Origin: CAYFKJ01 sp964343605 | Lineage (GTDB): Bacteria; Pseudomonadota; Alphaproteobacteria; UBA2966 | Direction of reading: 5' to 3' | Assembly: GCA_964343605.1 (NCBI GenBank) | Contig: CAYFKJ010000002.1 | Coordinates: 682,001-746,000, forward strand | Length of the DNA stretch: 64,000 nucleotides | Shown: positions 52,487 to 62,135 of the stretch, piece by piece | How positions within the stretch are numbered: position 1 is the stretch's first letter | Layout: each line of letters starts with the position of its first letter | Program-made: the position numbers and the translations under genes | The notes under the pieces: model-generated | Told to the model about the DNA's origin: nothing | Databases searched by the model: none | Seen by the model: only the letters and a program-made list of their open reading frames with translations

Positions 52487-52782
52487 GGACGGTGTGACCT
52501 CCCCTCGGGGTCGGCAAAGCGGCCCTATTCACGATGCGGCTTTTGGCGAATGCCGTCTTGTTCTATCCCCAACAATAATGAAAATTCAGGTACTTATGCA
52601 AGCGGCCAGCTTCGCGTTAGATGTTGAAAATTCAGCATTTTGTTGTCCCGGATATAGACATTCTTAAGTTTTTCCCTCATATTTTTGTAACGCCCGTAAC
52701 GGCGAAACGGTCCTGGGGCGAGGGTGGCGCTTAATCACGCCCTCGGTTGGAAGGTGGACCAATTTAGGAGGTACGTTTAAGC

Positions 52783-52962
52783 ATGCTTAGAAAAATTCGC
52801 GGCTTCGTAGGGGACGAAAGTGGTGTCACGGCCATTGAGTATGGCCTGATTGCCGGTCTGATCGCCGTTGTGATTATCGCAATTATCACCACGGTTGGTA
52901 CCGACCTGACGAATATTTTCAACAACGTCTCTGGCGGCTTGCAGAACGCTTCAAGCAACTAG
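52783..52962 (+). CDS. flp: Flp-type pilin
   Basis: A 59-residue prepilin: MLRKIRGFVGDESGVTAIEY followed by GLIAGLIAVVIIAIITTVGT. Cleavage by the prepilin peptidase would fall after Gly14, before VTAIEYGLIA, with the conserved Glu at +5. TAGGAGGTA lies 9 bases before the ATG, an unusually strong ribosome site, fitting the abundance of the major pilin. The 296 bases upstream hold a promoter region with a GC-rich inverted repeat near 52720 but no other gene. It heads the Tad pilus locus. Confidence 0.95.
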   Translation: MLRKIRGFVGDESGVTAIEYGLIAGLIAVVIIAIITTVGTDLTNIFNNVSGGLQNASSN

Positions 52963-53022
52963 CTTGGAGAAATTTTATACCGGCCGGCGGCGCGTAGCGC
53001 GCTGCCGGTATCGGTTGCGGAC

Positions 53023-53547
53023 ATGCTGATGATCGTGCCCTGGGCCATGAATTCGGCGCTGGTACTATTTGCGGTCGCGCTGGTTTATGCCGCACTCAGC
53101 GATATTGTCCGATTTCGAATACCCAATTGGCTGTGTTTGAGCGTCGTCTCGCTGTTTGTCGTTTTTGGCGCGACGAGCGGGCTTGGAGCGGTTGAATTCG
53201 CGGTTCGCCTGGCGCAGGGAGGAGGCGCGCTCGTCCTCGGGTTCGCCCTTTATTCGATGGGATGGTTTGGCGGAGGCGACGCCAAGTTGATGGCGGCGAG
53301 CGTTCCCTGGTTCGGGCTTTCCCAACTTGTCGATTACGTTCTCCTGGTTGCGGTTTTGGGCGGTCTTTTGGCGGCCGTGATCATTTTGAGTCGAAAGGCA
53401 AATATTCCTATACCCGAACGTCTGGCGTCCCAGAACTGGGTGGATAATTTGATGGCGGAAAAGGGCGGCATACCCTATGGCGTCGCCATAAGTTCGGCCG
53501 GAATAATCATGGTCATCAGTACCTTCGGAAAACCGTCATTTACCTAG
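53023..53547 (+). CDS. cpaA: Prepilin peptidase CpaA/TadV (A24 family)
   Basis: A 174-residue membrane aspartic peptidase that trims the Flp prepilin. The two catalytic Asp residues are in ALSDIVRFRIPNWL and GGGDAKLMAAS. About five hydrophobic helices; the N-terminal methylase domain of large type IV prepilin peptidases is absent, as usual for CpaA. It follows flp by 60 bases. Confidence 0.92.
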   Translation: MLMIVPWAMNSALVLFAVALVYAALSDIVRFRIPNWLCLSVVSLFVVFGATSGLGAVEFAVRLAQGGGALVLGFALYSMGWFGGGDAKLMAASVPWFGLSQLVDYVLLVAVLGGLLAAVIILSRKANIPIPERLASQNWVDNLMAEKGGIPYGVAISSAGIIMVISTFGKPSFT

Positions 53548-53645
53548 CGGTACTTGCCCAATCACGCCGCGCGATATATCGTACAAACGCTAAAAAGTCT
53601 TTTTTGACATAGGCTTGTAAGCGAATGTGAAGGAAATGAGTTGAG

Positions 53646-54923
53646 ATGCGATTGACAACGATCATCATCGTCGTCGCGGCATTGGCGGTATCGGTCCTTA
53701 CCGCATTTCTCATCCAGTGGTACCTCGGCTCCAGAACCCCCACCGCAGAGATCAAAAAGGAAGTTGTTCCGGCTGAGCGAATCCTCGTCGCCAAGACCGA
53801 TATTACGGGCGGCACGGTCCTGAAGGCCAAGGAGCATTTCCGCTGGCAGGCGTGGCCCACAGAGGGCGTTCGCAAGGACTTCGTGATCAAGGGTACGGAC
53901 GTCGAAAAGGAATTCATCGGCGCCATCGTCCGGCGTAACGTGAAGGCCGGAATTCCGCTCACCTCGTCGCTCATCTACCGCAAAGGGGAAATGGGATTTC
54001 TGGCGGCGGGTCTCAAACCGGGTATGCGGGCCGTATCGGTCGGCATCAGTTCGGCGGTCGGCGCCGGCGGTTTCGTCACGCCGGGGGATCGCGTCGATAT
54101 AATCCTGAGCACGACCTTGAGCATTCAGGGCGGCGACATGCGGCGCCAAATTCGCAACGGCGGCGACGCGCGAAAGGTGAGCGAAACCATCATGCGCAAC
54201 GTCCGTGTTCTGGCGATCAACCGCAACGCCGAGTCCGCGGGAAAACAAGCCAAAAGGCCAAAAACCGCAACGCTTGAAGTAACCCCAAAGCAGGCTGAGA
54301 TTTTGGCCAACGCCAGGCGCATGGGGAAACTGTTCTTCGCGCTGCGTCCCCACGTCCCAGCCCCGGAACTGGAGCCGGAACCCAAGTTCCATTTCACGAC
54401 GGACCTGGAAATTCTCTCCGCCTTGCGTGGCGGTCTGGCGGCGCGCGTGGACGAGATCAACCGCAACGCGGTCTCGGAATTCGGTTTGGACCGCTGGATA
54501 ATGGAAGAGCCCGCCAACACCTCCACGGCGGCGCAGGAACCGGCGCCCAGCCCTGTCTCTCAGCCGGAGCCGGCAAAGGTGATGAAGAAAGCTGCGCCTC
54601 GGCCGCTGCCCCGTCCGAACCTCCAGTACCAACCGGCGGAACCCGAGACCGCCAAGGCGACCGCGAAAGTTCAACCGGCGCCGGACCCGCAGCCCTTGCC
54701 CAAGCCCAAGCTCATGGAGCCGGCTAAGAAAGTCGAGGCTAAATCCGATCCCAAGCCTCAAGTCAAAGCCAAGACGACGGCCAAGTCGGAACCGGCAAAA
54801 CCCGCGCCCGAAACGGCCAAAAAAGACGAAAAGCCGACGCCGCCGCCCAAAATTACAGTTAGAATAGACCGGGGTGGAAAAGTGCAGGTCCTGAGATTTA
54901 AGGGGAAACAAGCAGCACAATGA
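53646..54923 (+). CDS. cpaB: Flp pilus assembly protein CpaB with long Pro/Lys-rich tail
   Basis: A 425-residue protein. An N-terminal helix (TTIIIVVAALAVSVLTAFLI) anchors it; residues about 40-120 form the SAF domain (ERILVAKTDITGGTVLKAKE) and the periplasmic RcpC-like core (GMRAVSVGISSAVGAGGFVT, PGDRVDIILST) reaches about 260. The remaining 160 residues are a low-complexity Pro/Lys/Ala stretch (for example PAPETAKKDEKPTPPPKITV) absent from typical CpaB of about 260-300 residues. It could span peptidoglycan or bind the secretin. Its stop overlaps the cpaC start by four bases. Confidence 0.9.
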   Translation: MRLTTIIIVVAALAVSVLTAFLIQWYLGSRTPTAEIKKEVVPAERILVAKTDITGGTVLKAKEHFRWQAWPTEGVRKDFVIKGTDVEKEFIGAIVRRNVKAGIPLTSSLIYRKGEMGFLAAGLKPGMRAVSVGISSAVGAGGFVTPGDRVDIILSTTLSIQGGDMRRQIRNGGDARKVSETIMRNVRVLAINRNAESAGKQAKRPKTATLEVTPKQAEILANARRMGKLFFALRPHVPAPELEPEPKFHFTTDLEILSALRGGLAARVDEINRNAVSEFGLDRWIMEEPANTSTAAQEPAPSPVSQPEPAKVMKKAAPRPLPRPNLQYQPAEPETAKATAKVQPAPDPQPLPKPKLMEPAKKVEAKSDPKPQVKAKTTAKSEPAKPAPETAKKDEKPTPPPKITVRIDRGGKVQVLRFKGKQAAQ

Positions 54924-56392
54924 GTGGTAGCCGACAATTCACCGTCGCATCGGCTAGGTGTGTCGCGGCCTTGGTGGGCGCAGTTGCGCTGGCGGCCATG
55001 GCATTGGGATCCGCCGCATTCGCGCAATCCGATACCGACGGCGACGTGATCCGGGCCACCGGCGTGCCCTTGTCCGAGGTGGTGTTGGGAGCGCCGTCGG
55101 ACAACCCGCGGACCCTGCGTCTGCCGGTCGGGCGGGCCCAGCTCATGCGGCTCCCTGTAGAGGTGCGGGACGTTATCGTTTCCCAGGCCACAGTGGCCGA
55201 CGTCGTCGTCAAATCGCCCAAACTTGTTTACATGCTGGGCCGTCAGGCGGGCTCTACCAGCGTGGTGATGCTCGATGAAAACGCCAGCATCATCTACAGC
55301 CTGAACATCGTTGTGGCGCAGGAATTGTCGGACCTGAAATCGATGTATAAGGCCTTGATGCCGGATGAGGACATTACGGTGACCTCGATGCAGGGCAATA
55401 TCATCTTAACCGGCAAAGTCCGCTCGCCGACCGTCGCCTCCCACGCTCGTGACCTGGCCGCCCGTTTCGTAGACAACGATACCCAGATCATAAACCGGCT
55501 CGAGGTCCTGTCCGAGCTTCAGGTCATGCTCCGTGTCCGTATCGCCGAAGTTCGGCGCACAGTGACGAAGAGCCTCGGCATCAGCGGCACGATCGGCGTA
55601 GGTGACGGGGTACAGGCACTGGGCGGAACCTTCCTGACTCCCCTGACCGATACCGGCATTGCCGGGCCACAGTCGGACGGCTCCATTCGATTCGGTCTGT
55701 TCGCCGGCAACCCGTTCAACAATCTGGCCTTGGCGCTGGATGCCTTGGAAACGGAAGGATTGGTCCGGACGCTCGCGGAACCCAATCTGACGTCGTTGTC
55801 CGGGCAGCACGCAAGTTTCCTCGCAGGAGGTGAGATTCCGGTACCGGCGGGATTGGACCGCAATGGCAATCTCACAATCCGGTTTCGGGATTTCGGTGTC
55901 GGACTGAATTTTACGCCGACGGTTCTGGACGGCGGGCGAATCAATCTGAAGGTCGACACCAACGTCAGCGAGGTCGACACCTCCAATTCCGTGACAATTC
56001 AGGGCGTCGCCATTCCCGGTTTCAGAACGCGCCGGGCACAAACGACCGTCGAAATGGCGAGCGGCGGGGGAATTGTCATCGGCGGTCTATTGCAGAACGA
56101 TTTCAGCAACACCATCGCCGGTTTCCCGGGCTTGAGCGAACTGCCCATTCTCGGCGCGCTGTTTCGCAGCACCGCCTTCACCAAGGCGGAAACCGAACTT
56201 GTTGTCACCGTGTCGGCCTTTGTCGTCCGGCCGATCTCCGACCGGGCGCTCGTTCTTCCTTCGGACGGCTTCGCGCCGGCCAGCGACAGCGACATGTACC
56301 TGCTCGGCAAATTGCATGCATCCTACGGCCGTAAGGGCACGAAACCGCCATCGGGCAAACCCAACGGCCCGGTCGGCTTCGTGATGGAATGA
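54920..56392 (+). CDS. cpaC: Secretin CpaC/RcpA of the Tad pilus
   Basis: A 490-residue outer-membrane secretin. A signal sequence (CVAALVGAVALAAMALGSAAFAQ) precedes the N-domain (LPVGRAQLMRLPVEVRDVIV), a BON-like part (DEDITVTSMQGNIILTGKVR) and the secretin core (LVRTLAEPNLTSLSGQHASF, then GFPGLSELPILGALFRS near the end). It forms the channel by which the pilus leaves the cell. It overlaps cpaB and cpaD by four bases each, so the three are translated together. Confidence 0.95.
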   Translation: MSGSRQFTVASARCVAALVGAVALAAMALGSAAFAQSDTDGDVIRATGVPLSEVVLGAPSDNPRTLRLPVGRAQLMRLPVEVRDVIVSQATVADVVVKSPKLVYMLGRQAGSTSVVMLDENASIIYSLNIVVAQELSDLKSMYKALMPDEDITVTSMQGNIILTGKVRSPTVASHARDLAARFVDNDTQIINRLEVLSELQVMLRVRIAEVRRTVTKSLGISGTIGVGDGVQALGGTFLTPLTDTGIAGPQSDGSIRFGLFAGNPFNNLALALDALETEGLVRTLAEPNLTSLSGQHASFLAGGEIPVPAGLDRNGNLTIRFRDFGVGLNFTPTVLDGGRINLKVDTNVSEVDTSNSVTIQGVAIPGFRTRRAQTTVEMASGGGIVIGGLLQNDFSNTIAGFPGLSELPILGALFRSTAFTKAETELVVTVSAFVVRPISDRALVLPSDGFAPASDSDMYLLGKLHASYGRKGTKPPSGKPNGPVGFVME

Positions 56393-57228
56393 TGAACCAG
56401 TTAGGACGCCGAACCCAGCCACGGCATCGCCGGCTTCTCGTCGGCGGCGGGTGGCTGTTGGCCGCATCGGTCATGCTCGGAGCTTGCGAGGATCTCAACC
56501 GGCCGCTCGATTACAAGGCCGAACTCTATGACCATCGCTCTCGCCATCCCATAACCGTGGAAAGTGCGGTCGCCCAGGTTTGGATATCCTTCAACGAAGA
56601 CGGGTCGATTGCCGAAGGCGAGGCCGCCAAATTGGAACGCTATTTCAGCGCGTTCATCTCAGCAGGGCACGGCAAAATAATGGTGACCTTGGCCCGAAAC
56701 GGGGTGTCATCGGAAATCCTGACGAGACGTGCCAAGCTGTTGAGGAAAGCGGCGACGGCCAGTGGTATCAAACCGCGCGAGTTGGAATTGCGCGTCGCGG
56801 ACGCGATTGAAGCGCCGAGCGCCGACAAAGCAGCCGGCTTGGGCTTCCGGCGCTACGTGTCGGGCCTTCCCGGCTGTCCCGATTGGAGCAAGAACATTCT
56901 CGACAATTCAGCCAATACGAACCACAGCAATTTCGGTTGCGCGACGCAGGCCAACTTAGGCCTGATGATTGTCGATCCCGCCGACCTTGTGAGGAAGCGG
57001 AAATCCACGCCGGTTGACGCGACGACGGCGGACAATGCGGTCCGGGCCGTCCGGATCCCGACGAACCATCCGAAATCGGGTGTCGGCACGGTTGCGGCGG
57101 GAGCCGAGCTTATTGCGCCGACCTCCACCAGTGGAACCGGCGTGAGCAGCACGACGGAGGCGGGTGCTGCCGGCGGCGGCACGCAGACCGGCGGAACAAC
57201 GGAAACAAACTCGGGCACCACGAATTGA
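56389..57228 (+). CDS. cpaD: Pilus assembly lipoprotein CpaD
   Basis: A 279-residue lipoprotein with lipobox SVMLGAC near residue 30. The CpaD core includes HPITVESAVAQVWISF, RYFSAFISAGHGKIMV and the C-terminal NFGCATQANLGLMIVDPADL. A Gly/Thr-rich tail (TQTGGTTETNSGTTN) ends the protein. CpaD is an accessory of the secretin, probably on the inner face of the outer membrane. ATG at 56389 overlaps the cpaC stop; a second ATG follows directly. Confidence 0.9.
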   Translation: MMNQLGRRTQPRHRRLLVGGGWLLAASVMLGACEDLNRPLDYKAELYDHRSRHPITVESAVAQVWISFNEDGSIAEGEAAKLERYFSAFISAGHGKIMVTLARNGVSSEILTRRAKLLRKAATASGIKPRELELRVADAIEAPSADKAAGLGFRRYVSGLPGCPDWSKNILDNSANTNHSNFGCATQANLGLMIVDPADLVRKRKSTPVDATTADNAVRAVRIPTNHPKSGVGTVAAGAELIAPTSTSGTGVSSTTEAGAAGGGTQTGGTTETNSGTTN

Positions 57229-57297
57229 TGATTTCGGGAAGCGTGAAAATGGTTTTGTCGCGGTTGATCCGCACCCGACGGCGGGAGGCGAGCAGCC

Positions 57298-58464
57298 ATG
57301 GCGGTTGATGCCTTCATGCTGAACGAGGAAAATTCTTCGCGCGTCGGCGGCGCGTTAAAGGACCGGAGCATGGCTGGCATGGTGGGCCACGTCGGCATCG
57401 GCGGGCTGGTCGGCGCCCTCGATTACTACAACGAAAGGCCCACCCCGAGCATCCTGATGGTCGAGTTCGAGGGCGGGCCAGAGGAAATCACCGAATCGCT
57501 GAACAGTCTGGCGGAAATCTGCGATCCCGGAACCCGGGTAGTCGTGGTGGGCAGTGTCAATGATGTCGGTTTTTATCGTTCGCTGATGCGGATCGGCATT
57601 AGCGAGTACCTTGCGACGCCGCTGGCGGAACGACAGATCGTCGACGCTCTCGCGGCCATGGTTGCGGATCCCGACGCCCGGCCCAAGGGCCGTATAATTG
57701 CCGTGACAGGTGTGCGTGGGGGCTGCGGCGGCAGCACCGTGGCCCACAATCTGGGCTATTCGCTGGCGACGCAGTACGAGGCGGATGTGGCGATCCTGGA
57801 TCTTGACATGCAGTTCGGCACAGCGGCGCTGAACCTCAACGTCGAGGCACGACAGGGAATATTCGACTGCCTCTCGCAAGTGGACCGGCTGGACGAGCAA
57901 CTGCTTGAGCGCTACATCGTGAAATACGACGATCACCTGTCGGTGCTGGGTGCTTCGGCATCGCTTAACCTTCCCGCCGATATCAACCGGGAGGCGTTGG
58001 ACAAGCTTGTCGATATCGTCAGCCAGCGCGTTCCCTTCGTGGTGCTCGATCTGCCGTCGCGCTGGACGGAGTGGATTTCCAACTCCCTGATCATGGCGGA
58101 CGAATCGGTGGTGGTGGCGACGCCGGACCTGGTTTCCCTGCGTGATGTGCAGAACTGGCTGCGGCATGTCAACGAGCACCGGGGCGACGAACGCCCCGTT
58201 CGCGTGGTTCTCAACAAACTCGGGCAGAACAAGAAAGCCGAGCTATCCGAAAAAGATTTTGAGGGTGCCACCGAAGACCCTGTTACAATAAGTATTCCGT
58301 ATGATTCCGCGGTATTTGGTACCGCTGCCAATAACGGCCAGCCCATCGGCCAGATCAGCGCCAAGAGCAAACCGGCACTGGCGCTCGACGAATTGGCCAC
58401 CAAGCTGAGCGGCCGGCATGTAGCGGCACGGAAGAAGAAGAAAGGGTTGTTCTCACGCGGTTAG
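57298..58464 (+). CDS. cpaE: Pilus assembly ATPase CpaE (MinD/ParA-like)
   Basis: A 388-residue protein with a receiver-like N-terminal domain (about 1-130) and a MinD/ParA-type ATPase. The nucleotide loop reads GVRGGCGGSTVAHNLGYSLA: the deviant Walker Lys is replaced by Arg, which is common in CpaE. VAILDLDMQFGTAALNL follows. CpaE marks the pole or site of pilus assembly. It starts 69 bases after cpaD; GGAGG lies a few bases before the ATG. Confidence 0.93.
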   Translation: MAVDAFMLNEENSSRVGGALKDRSMAGMVGHVGIGGLVGALDYYNERPTPSILMVEFEGGPEEITESLNSLAEICDPGTRVVVVGSVNDVGFYRSLMRIGISEYLATPLAERQIVDALAAMVADPDARPKGRIIAVTGVRGGCGGSTVAHNLGYSLATQYEADVAILDLDMQFGTAALNLNVEARQGIFDCLSQVDRLDEQLLERYIVKYDDHLSVLGASASLNLPADINREALDKLVDIVSQRVPFVVLDLPSRWTEWISNSLIMADESVVVATPDLVSLRDVQNWLRHVNEHRGDERPVRVVLNKLGQNKKAELSEKDFEGATEDPVTISIPYDSAVFGTAANNGQPIGQISAKSKPALALDELATKLSGRHVAARKKKKGLFSRG

Positions 58465-58501
58465 ACTGAGGGGCGGAAGATACTGAGCTAGCGACGAAAA
58501 G

Positions 58502-60133
58502 ATGTTTGGAAAACGCCAACAAGTACCCGATAAAACGGCAGAGCAGCCGAGCGCGCCGCCGCCCGTCCAGCCGCCGGAACCGCCTGCGGAACCCGCTGCT
58601 CCGCCCGCCGAACCCGCAGCCGATCCTGCGGCCGAGCCGGACGCCGCGAACACGCCGAATGCCCAGCCCACGCTTGCGGACCTTGGATTCGCCGAGGAAG
58701 ACGACGAGATCATGGCGCCGGTCACTCCGACCGTCGATGCCGCGCCGGAACCCGCACCCGAACCGGTTCCCGAACCCGAACCCGAACCCGAACCCGAAAT
58801 ACCGGCCACGCCGGTTGAGGCCAAACCGGCTTCAACGCCCGCCCCGACGCCGCCGGTTCTCGAAAAGGATCCGGACGACAGTCTTGAGCAGGCCAAGGTC
58901 GGAATTTTCTCGGCGCTGGTGGAATCGATCGATCTCACGGAACTCAGCAAACTCGACCCCCAGACCATGCGGGCCGAAATCGGCGACATCATCGGCGAGA
59001 TCATCAGCGTCAAGAACCTGGTTCTGTCGGCGACCGAACAGCAAACGCTGATTGCCGATATCATCAACGACATTCTCGGTCTGGGGCCGCTGGAAACCTT
59101 GCTGGCCCGGGATGATATCGCCGACATCATGGTGAACACCTGGGAAAAAACCTATATCGAAGTTGGCGGCGGCATGGAATTGTCCGACGTCCGCTTCCGC
59201 GACAATGCGCAGTTGATGAACATCTGCACGCGGATCGTCAGCGCGGTGGGTCGGCGGGTCGATGAATCCAGCCCCATTTGCGACGCTCGCCTGGCCGACG
59301 GCAGCCGCGTCAACGTCATCGTGCCGCCCCTGGCGATCGACGGCCCGATCCTCACAATCCGGAAATTCAAGAAGGATACGATCACGTTGGATCGGCTGGT
59401 GGAATGGGGCAGCATGACGCCGAAAGCGGCAAAGGTGCTTGAGATCGCCTCCGCCTGCCGTTTGAACATCCTGATTTCCGGCGGTACCGGCAGTGGCAAG
59501 ACCACGCTGCTGAACTGCCTGAGCCGGCAAATCGACGAGGGTGAGCGGACCATCACTGTGGAGGATGCCGCTGAACTCCAGTTGCAGCAGGACCACGTGG
59601 TGCGGCTGGAGACAAGGCCGCCCAACCTCGAAGGCCAAGGCGAGATCACTCAAACCGATCTGGTGAAGAACTGCCTGCGCATGCGGCCGGACCGCATCAT
59701 CCTCGGTGAAATTCGCGGTGCCGAAGCGATGGACATGCTGCAGGCCATGAACACCGGGCATGACGGCTCGATGGGAACGATCCACGCCAACAATCCCCGC
59801 GAGGCGCTGACACGCCTCGAAAACATGATTTCGATGGGGGGGTACGAACTGCCGATCAAGAACATGCGGACGCAAATCTCTTCCGCTGTGAATATGATCG
59901 TGCAGGCCTCCCGTCTGCGCGATGGCTCGCGCAAGGTGACCTACATCACGGAAGTCGTCGGCATGGAAGGCGATATCGTGACGCTTCAGGATCTCTTCAC
60001 CTTCGAGTACACGGGCGAAGATGAAGAGGGGAAAATTATCGGTCATCATCAGCCGTCCGGCTTGCGGCCGCATTTTTACGAGAAGGCGCGCTACTTCGGC
60101 CGGGAGCAAGAGCTGATGGCGGCCGTCGAATAG
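58502..60133 (+). CDS. cpaF: Pilus assembly ATPase CpaF/TadA
   Basis: A 543-residue hexameric secretion ATPase that powers pilus assembly and retraction. The first about 120 residues are Pro/Glu/Ala-rich with a run of PE repeats (EPVPEPEPEPEPEIPATPVE) that is probably disordered. The ATPase has ILISGGTGSGKTTLLNCLSR (Walker A), the Asp box, IILGEIRGAEAMDMLQAMNT (Walker B) and the His box TGHDGSMGTIHANN. It continues the Tad operon, 37 bases after cpaE. Confidence 0.95.
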   Translation: MFGKRQQVPDKTAEQPSAPPPVQPPEPPAEPAAPPAEPAADPAAEPDAANTPNAQPTLADLGFAEEDDEIMAPVTPTVDAAPEPAPEPVPEPEPEPEPEIPATPVEAKPASTPAPTPPVLEKDPDDSLEQAKVGIFSALVESIDLTELSKLDPQTMRAEIGDIIGEIISVKNLVLSATEQQTLIADIINDILGLGPLETLLARDDIADIMVNTWEKTYIEVGGGMELSDVRFRDNAQLMNICTRIVSAVGRRVDESSPICDARLADGSRVNVIVPPLAIDGPILTIRKFKKDTITLDRLVEWGSMTPKAAKVLEIASACRLNILISGGTGSGKTTLLNCLSRQIDEGERTITVEDAAELQLQQDHVVRLETRPPNLEGQGEITQTDLVKNCLRMRPDRIILGEIRGAEAMDMLQAMNTGHDGSMGTIHANNPREALTRLENMISMGGYELPIKNMRTQISSAVNMIVQASRLRDGSRKVTYITEVVGMEGDIVTLQDLFTFEYTGEDEEGKIIGHHQPSGLRPHFYEKARYFGREQELMAAVE

Positions 60134-60142
60134 GGGGCTCGG

Positions 60143-61153
60143 GTGCCTGAACTGTTCGCCTCGGAAGATGGTCCGCTTTTTCTAGCGATCGGACTCACCG
60201 TGCTGATGATGGTGGTTATCGGCATCGGCATGATTTTCGTGATGGCCGCCCGCAGCCGCGCGCGGTTCAAGAAACGGCTGGCTGCCATCGGGGGTGCGGG
60301 CGCCGCCGCGGCCGCCAAGGGCGGCGGCGGCAGGAAGGGACAGCAACGCCGGCTGCTCATCCAGGGCAAACTGGACGAAATCGAAGGCGACAAAAAGAAG
60401 CGGGCGGAACGGGTCACCATGCGGCGGAAGCTGGAGATGGCCGGCTTGGATGTGACGCCTAAACAATTTTACATCGCGACCGCCGTGCTTGGGGTGGTTA
60501 CGTTGCTGGTCATCTTTATCCTGCGCCTCGGGCCGCTTCCGGCTTTGATCGGCGGCATTGGTATGGGTTTCGGGGCGCCGCGCATGTTGCTGGCCTACAT
60601 GACGGCGAAGCGCAAGGACCGCTTTATCGCCAATTTTGCCGATGCCGTCGACATCATCGTCCGGGGCATCCGGTCCGGTTTGCCGTTGGGCGAATGCCTC
60701 AACATCATCGCCCGCGAATCGCCCGATCCCATCGATATCGAGTTCCGCCATGTTATGGAAAGCACCCGTTTGGGACTGCCCTTGAGCGAAAGTATGGATC
60801 GCGCGGCGGAGCGGGTCGGCGTGGCGGAGTTCAAGTTCTTTGCCATCGTTTTGGCGATCCAGGCGGAAACCGGCGGCAATCTGGCGGAAACGCTCTCCAA
60901 CCTTTCAAACATCCTGCGCGCGCGCAAGGCCATGAAGGACAAGATCAAGGCAATGTCGTCCGAAGCGCGGACCACCGCCATGATCATCGGCTCGCTGCCG
61001 TTCGGCATGGGGACGATCCTGTTCCTGACCAGCCCGGATTATTTGATGGAACTGTTCACGAGTTCCGGCGGCAATATCGCCATTGTCGCGGGCCTTGTGA
61101 GCATGGCCGTGGGTTCTGCCATCATGGCGAAGATGATCAATTTCAAGATTTGA
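60143..61153 (+). CDS. tadB: Inner-membrane platform protein TadB
   Basis: A 336-residue type II secretion F-family protein starting at a GTG with GGGGG upstream. N-terminal helix, a basic linker (KGGGGRKGQQRRLLIQGKL), then GLPLGECLNIIARESPDPI and LRARKAMKDKIKAMSSEART of the T2SSF domain, and C-terminal helices. With TadC it forms the membrane platform turned by CpaF. Confidence 0.94.
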   Translation: MPELFASEDGPLFLAIGLTVLMMVVIGIGMIFVMAARSRARFKKRLAAIGGAGAAAAAKGGGGRKGQQRRLLIQGKLDEIEGDKKKRAERVTMRRKLEMAGLDVTPKQFYIATAVLGVVTLLVIFILRLGPLPALIGGIGMGFGAPRMLLAYMTAKRKDRFIANFADAVDIIVRGIRSGLPLGECLNIIARESPDPIDIEFRHVMESTRLGLPLSESMDRAAERVGVAEFKFFAIVLAIQAETGGNLAETLSNLSNILRARKAMKDKIKAMSSEARTTAMIIGSLPFGMGTILFLTSPDYLMELFTSSGGNIAIVAGLVSMAVGSAIMAKMINFKI

Positions 61154-61163
61154 GCGACACAAG

Positions 61164-62135
61164 ATGGATACCGACGCAATCGCCAAATTCATGTTCGATC
61201 CGGGGAACATCATCGTGTTCCTGGGCGCCGTGGCGGTATTCCTCGGCGCCCTCGCGGTGGCGATGCCCTTCATGCAGAGGGACCAGTCGTCGGCTCGCCT
61301 GAAAGCGGTGGCGGAGCGGCGCGAGGAATTGCGCAAGAGCATGAACGAGCAGGCGGCGGCGCGCCAACGGCCGAAGCGCAAGGAAGCCATCACCTTCATG
61401 AACAAAATTCTCGGCCGCCTCAATTTGCGCAACCAGATCGAAGACCGCGATATCCGCATGCGTCTGGCTGCCGGCGGTTGGCGCGGACCGGCGCCGGCGA
61501 CGGTCTTCGTCACCGCCAGGATCGTGGCGCCCATTGTTCTCGCCCTGATTGCGGCGGTCTTGTTCATGGGCCTTCATCTCTTCAAGCTGAATTTCGGCAT
61601 GCAGCTTGCCACGGTCGCCGCCGGCCTGGGGGCCGGGTACTACCTGCCGAACATGGTCGTCAAGAATGCCGCAACGAAGCGGCAGGAGGCCATTCGACTG
61701 GCCTTCCCGGATTCCCTCGATCTACTGGTGATCTGTGTCGAAGCCGGGCTCTCGCTCGAGGCCGCATTCACCCGCGTTGCCAAGGAAGTGGGCGAATCCG
61801 CTCCGGAAATAGCGGAGGAATTCGGGCTGACGACGGCGGAACTGAGTTTCCTGGGCGATCGCCGTCAGGCACTGCAGAACTTCGCTGACCGCGTCGGCAC
61901 ACAGGAGGCGCGCGCCCTGGTCACATCGCTGGTGCAATCCGAACAGTACGGCACGCCGCTGACGATTTCCCTGCGCGTCCTGAGCCAGGAGAATCGCGAT
62001 GCCCGCATGTCGCGGGCGGAGCAGAAAGCGGGCGCCCTGCCGGCCATGCTGACCGGCCCGATGATCGTCTTCTTCCTGCCCGTGGTCTTTATCGTTCTGC
62101 TGGGGCCCGCGATTATTCAAATCATGCGGGTCTAA
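61164..62135 (+). CDS. tadC: Inner-membrane platform protein TadC
   Basis: A 323-residue T2SSF-family protein with an N-terminal helix, a basic segment (AAARQRPKRKEAITFMNKIL) and the F domain: LDLLVICVEAGLSLEAAFTR, then SLVQSEQYGTPLTISLRVLS and a C-terminal hydrophobic segment. It follows tadB by 10 bases and shares its last base with the next start (TAATG). Confidence 0.94.
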   Translation: MDTDAIAKFMFDPGNIIVFLGAVAVFLGALAVAMPFMQRDQSSARLKAVAERREELRKSMNEQAAARQRPKRKEAITFMNKILGRLNLRNQIEDRDIRMRLAAGGWRGPAPATVFVTARIVAPIVLALIAAVLFMGLHLFKLNFGMQLATVAAGLGAGYYLPNMVVKNAATKRQEAIRLAFPDSLDLLVICVEAGLSLEAAFTRVAKEVGESAPEIAEEFGLTTAELSFLGDRRQALQNFADRVGTQEARALVTSLVQSEQYGTPLTISLRVLSQENRDARMSRAEQKAGALPAMLTGPMIVFFLPVVFIVLLGPAIIQIMRV

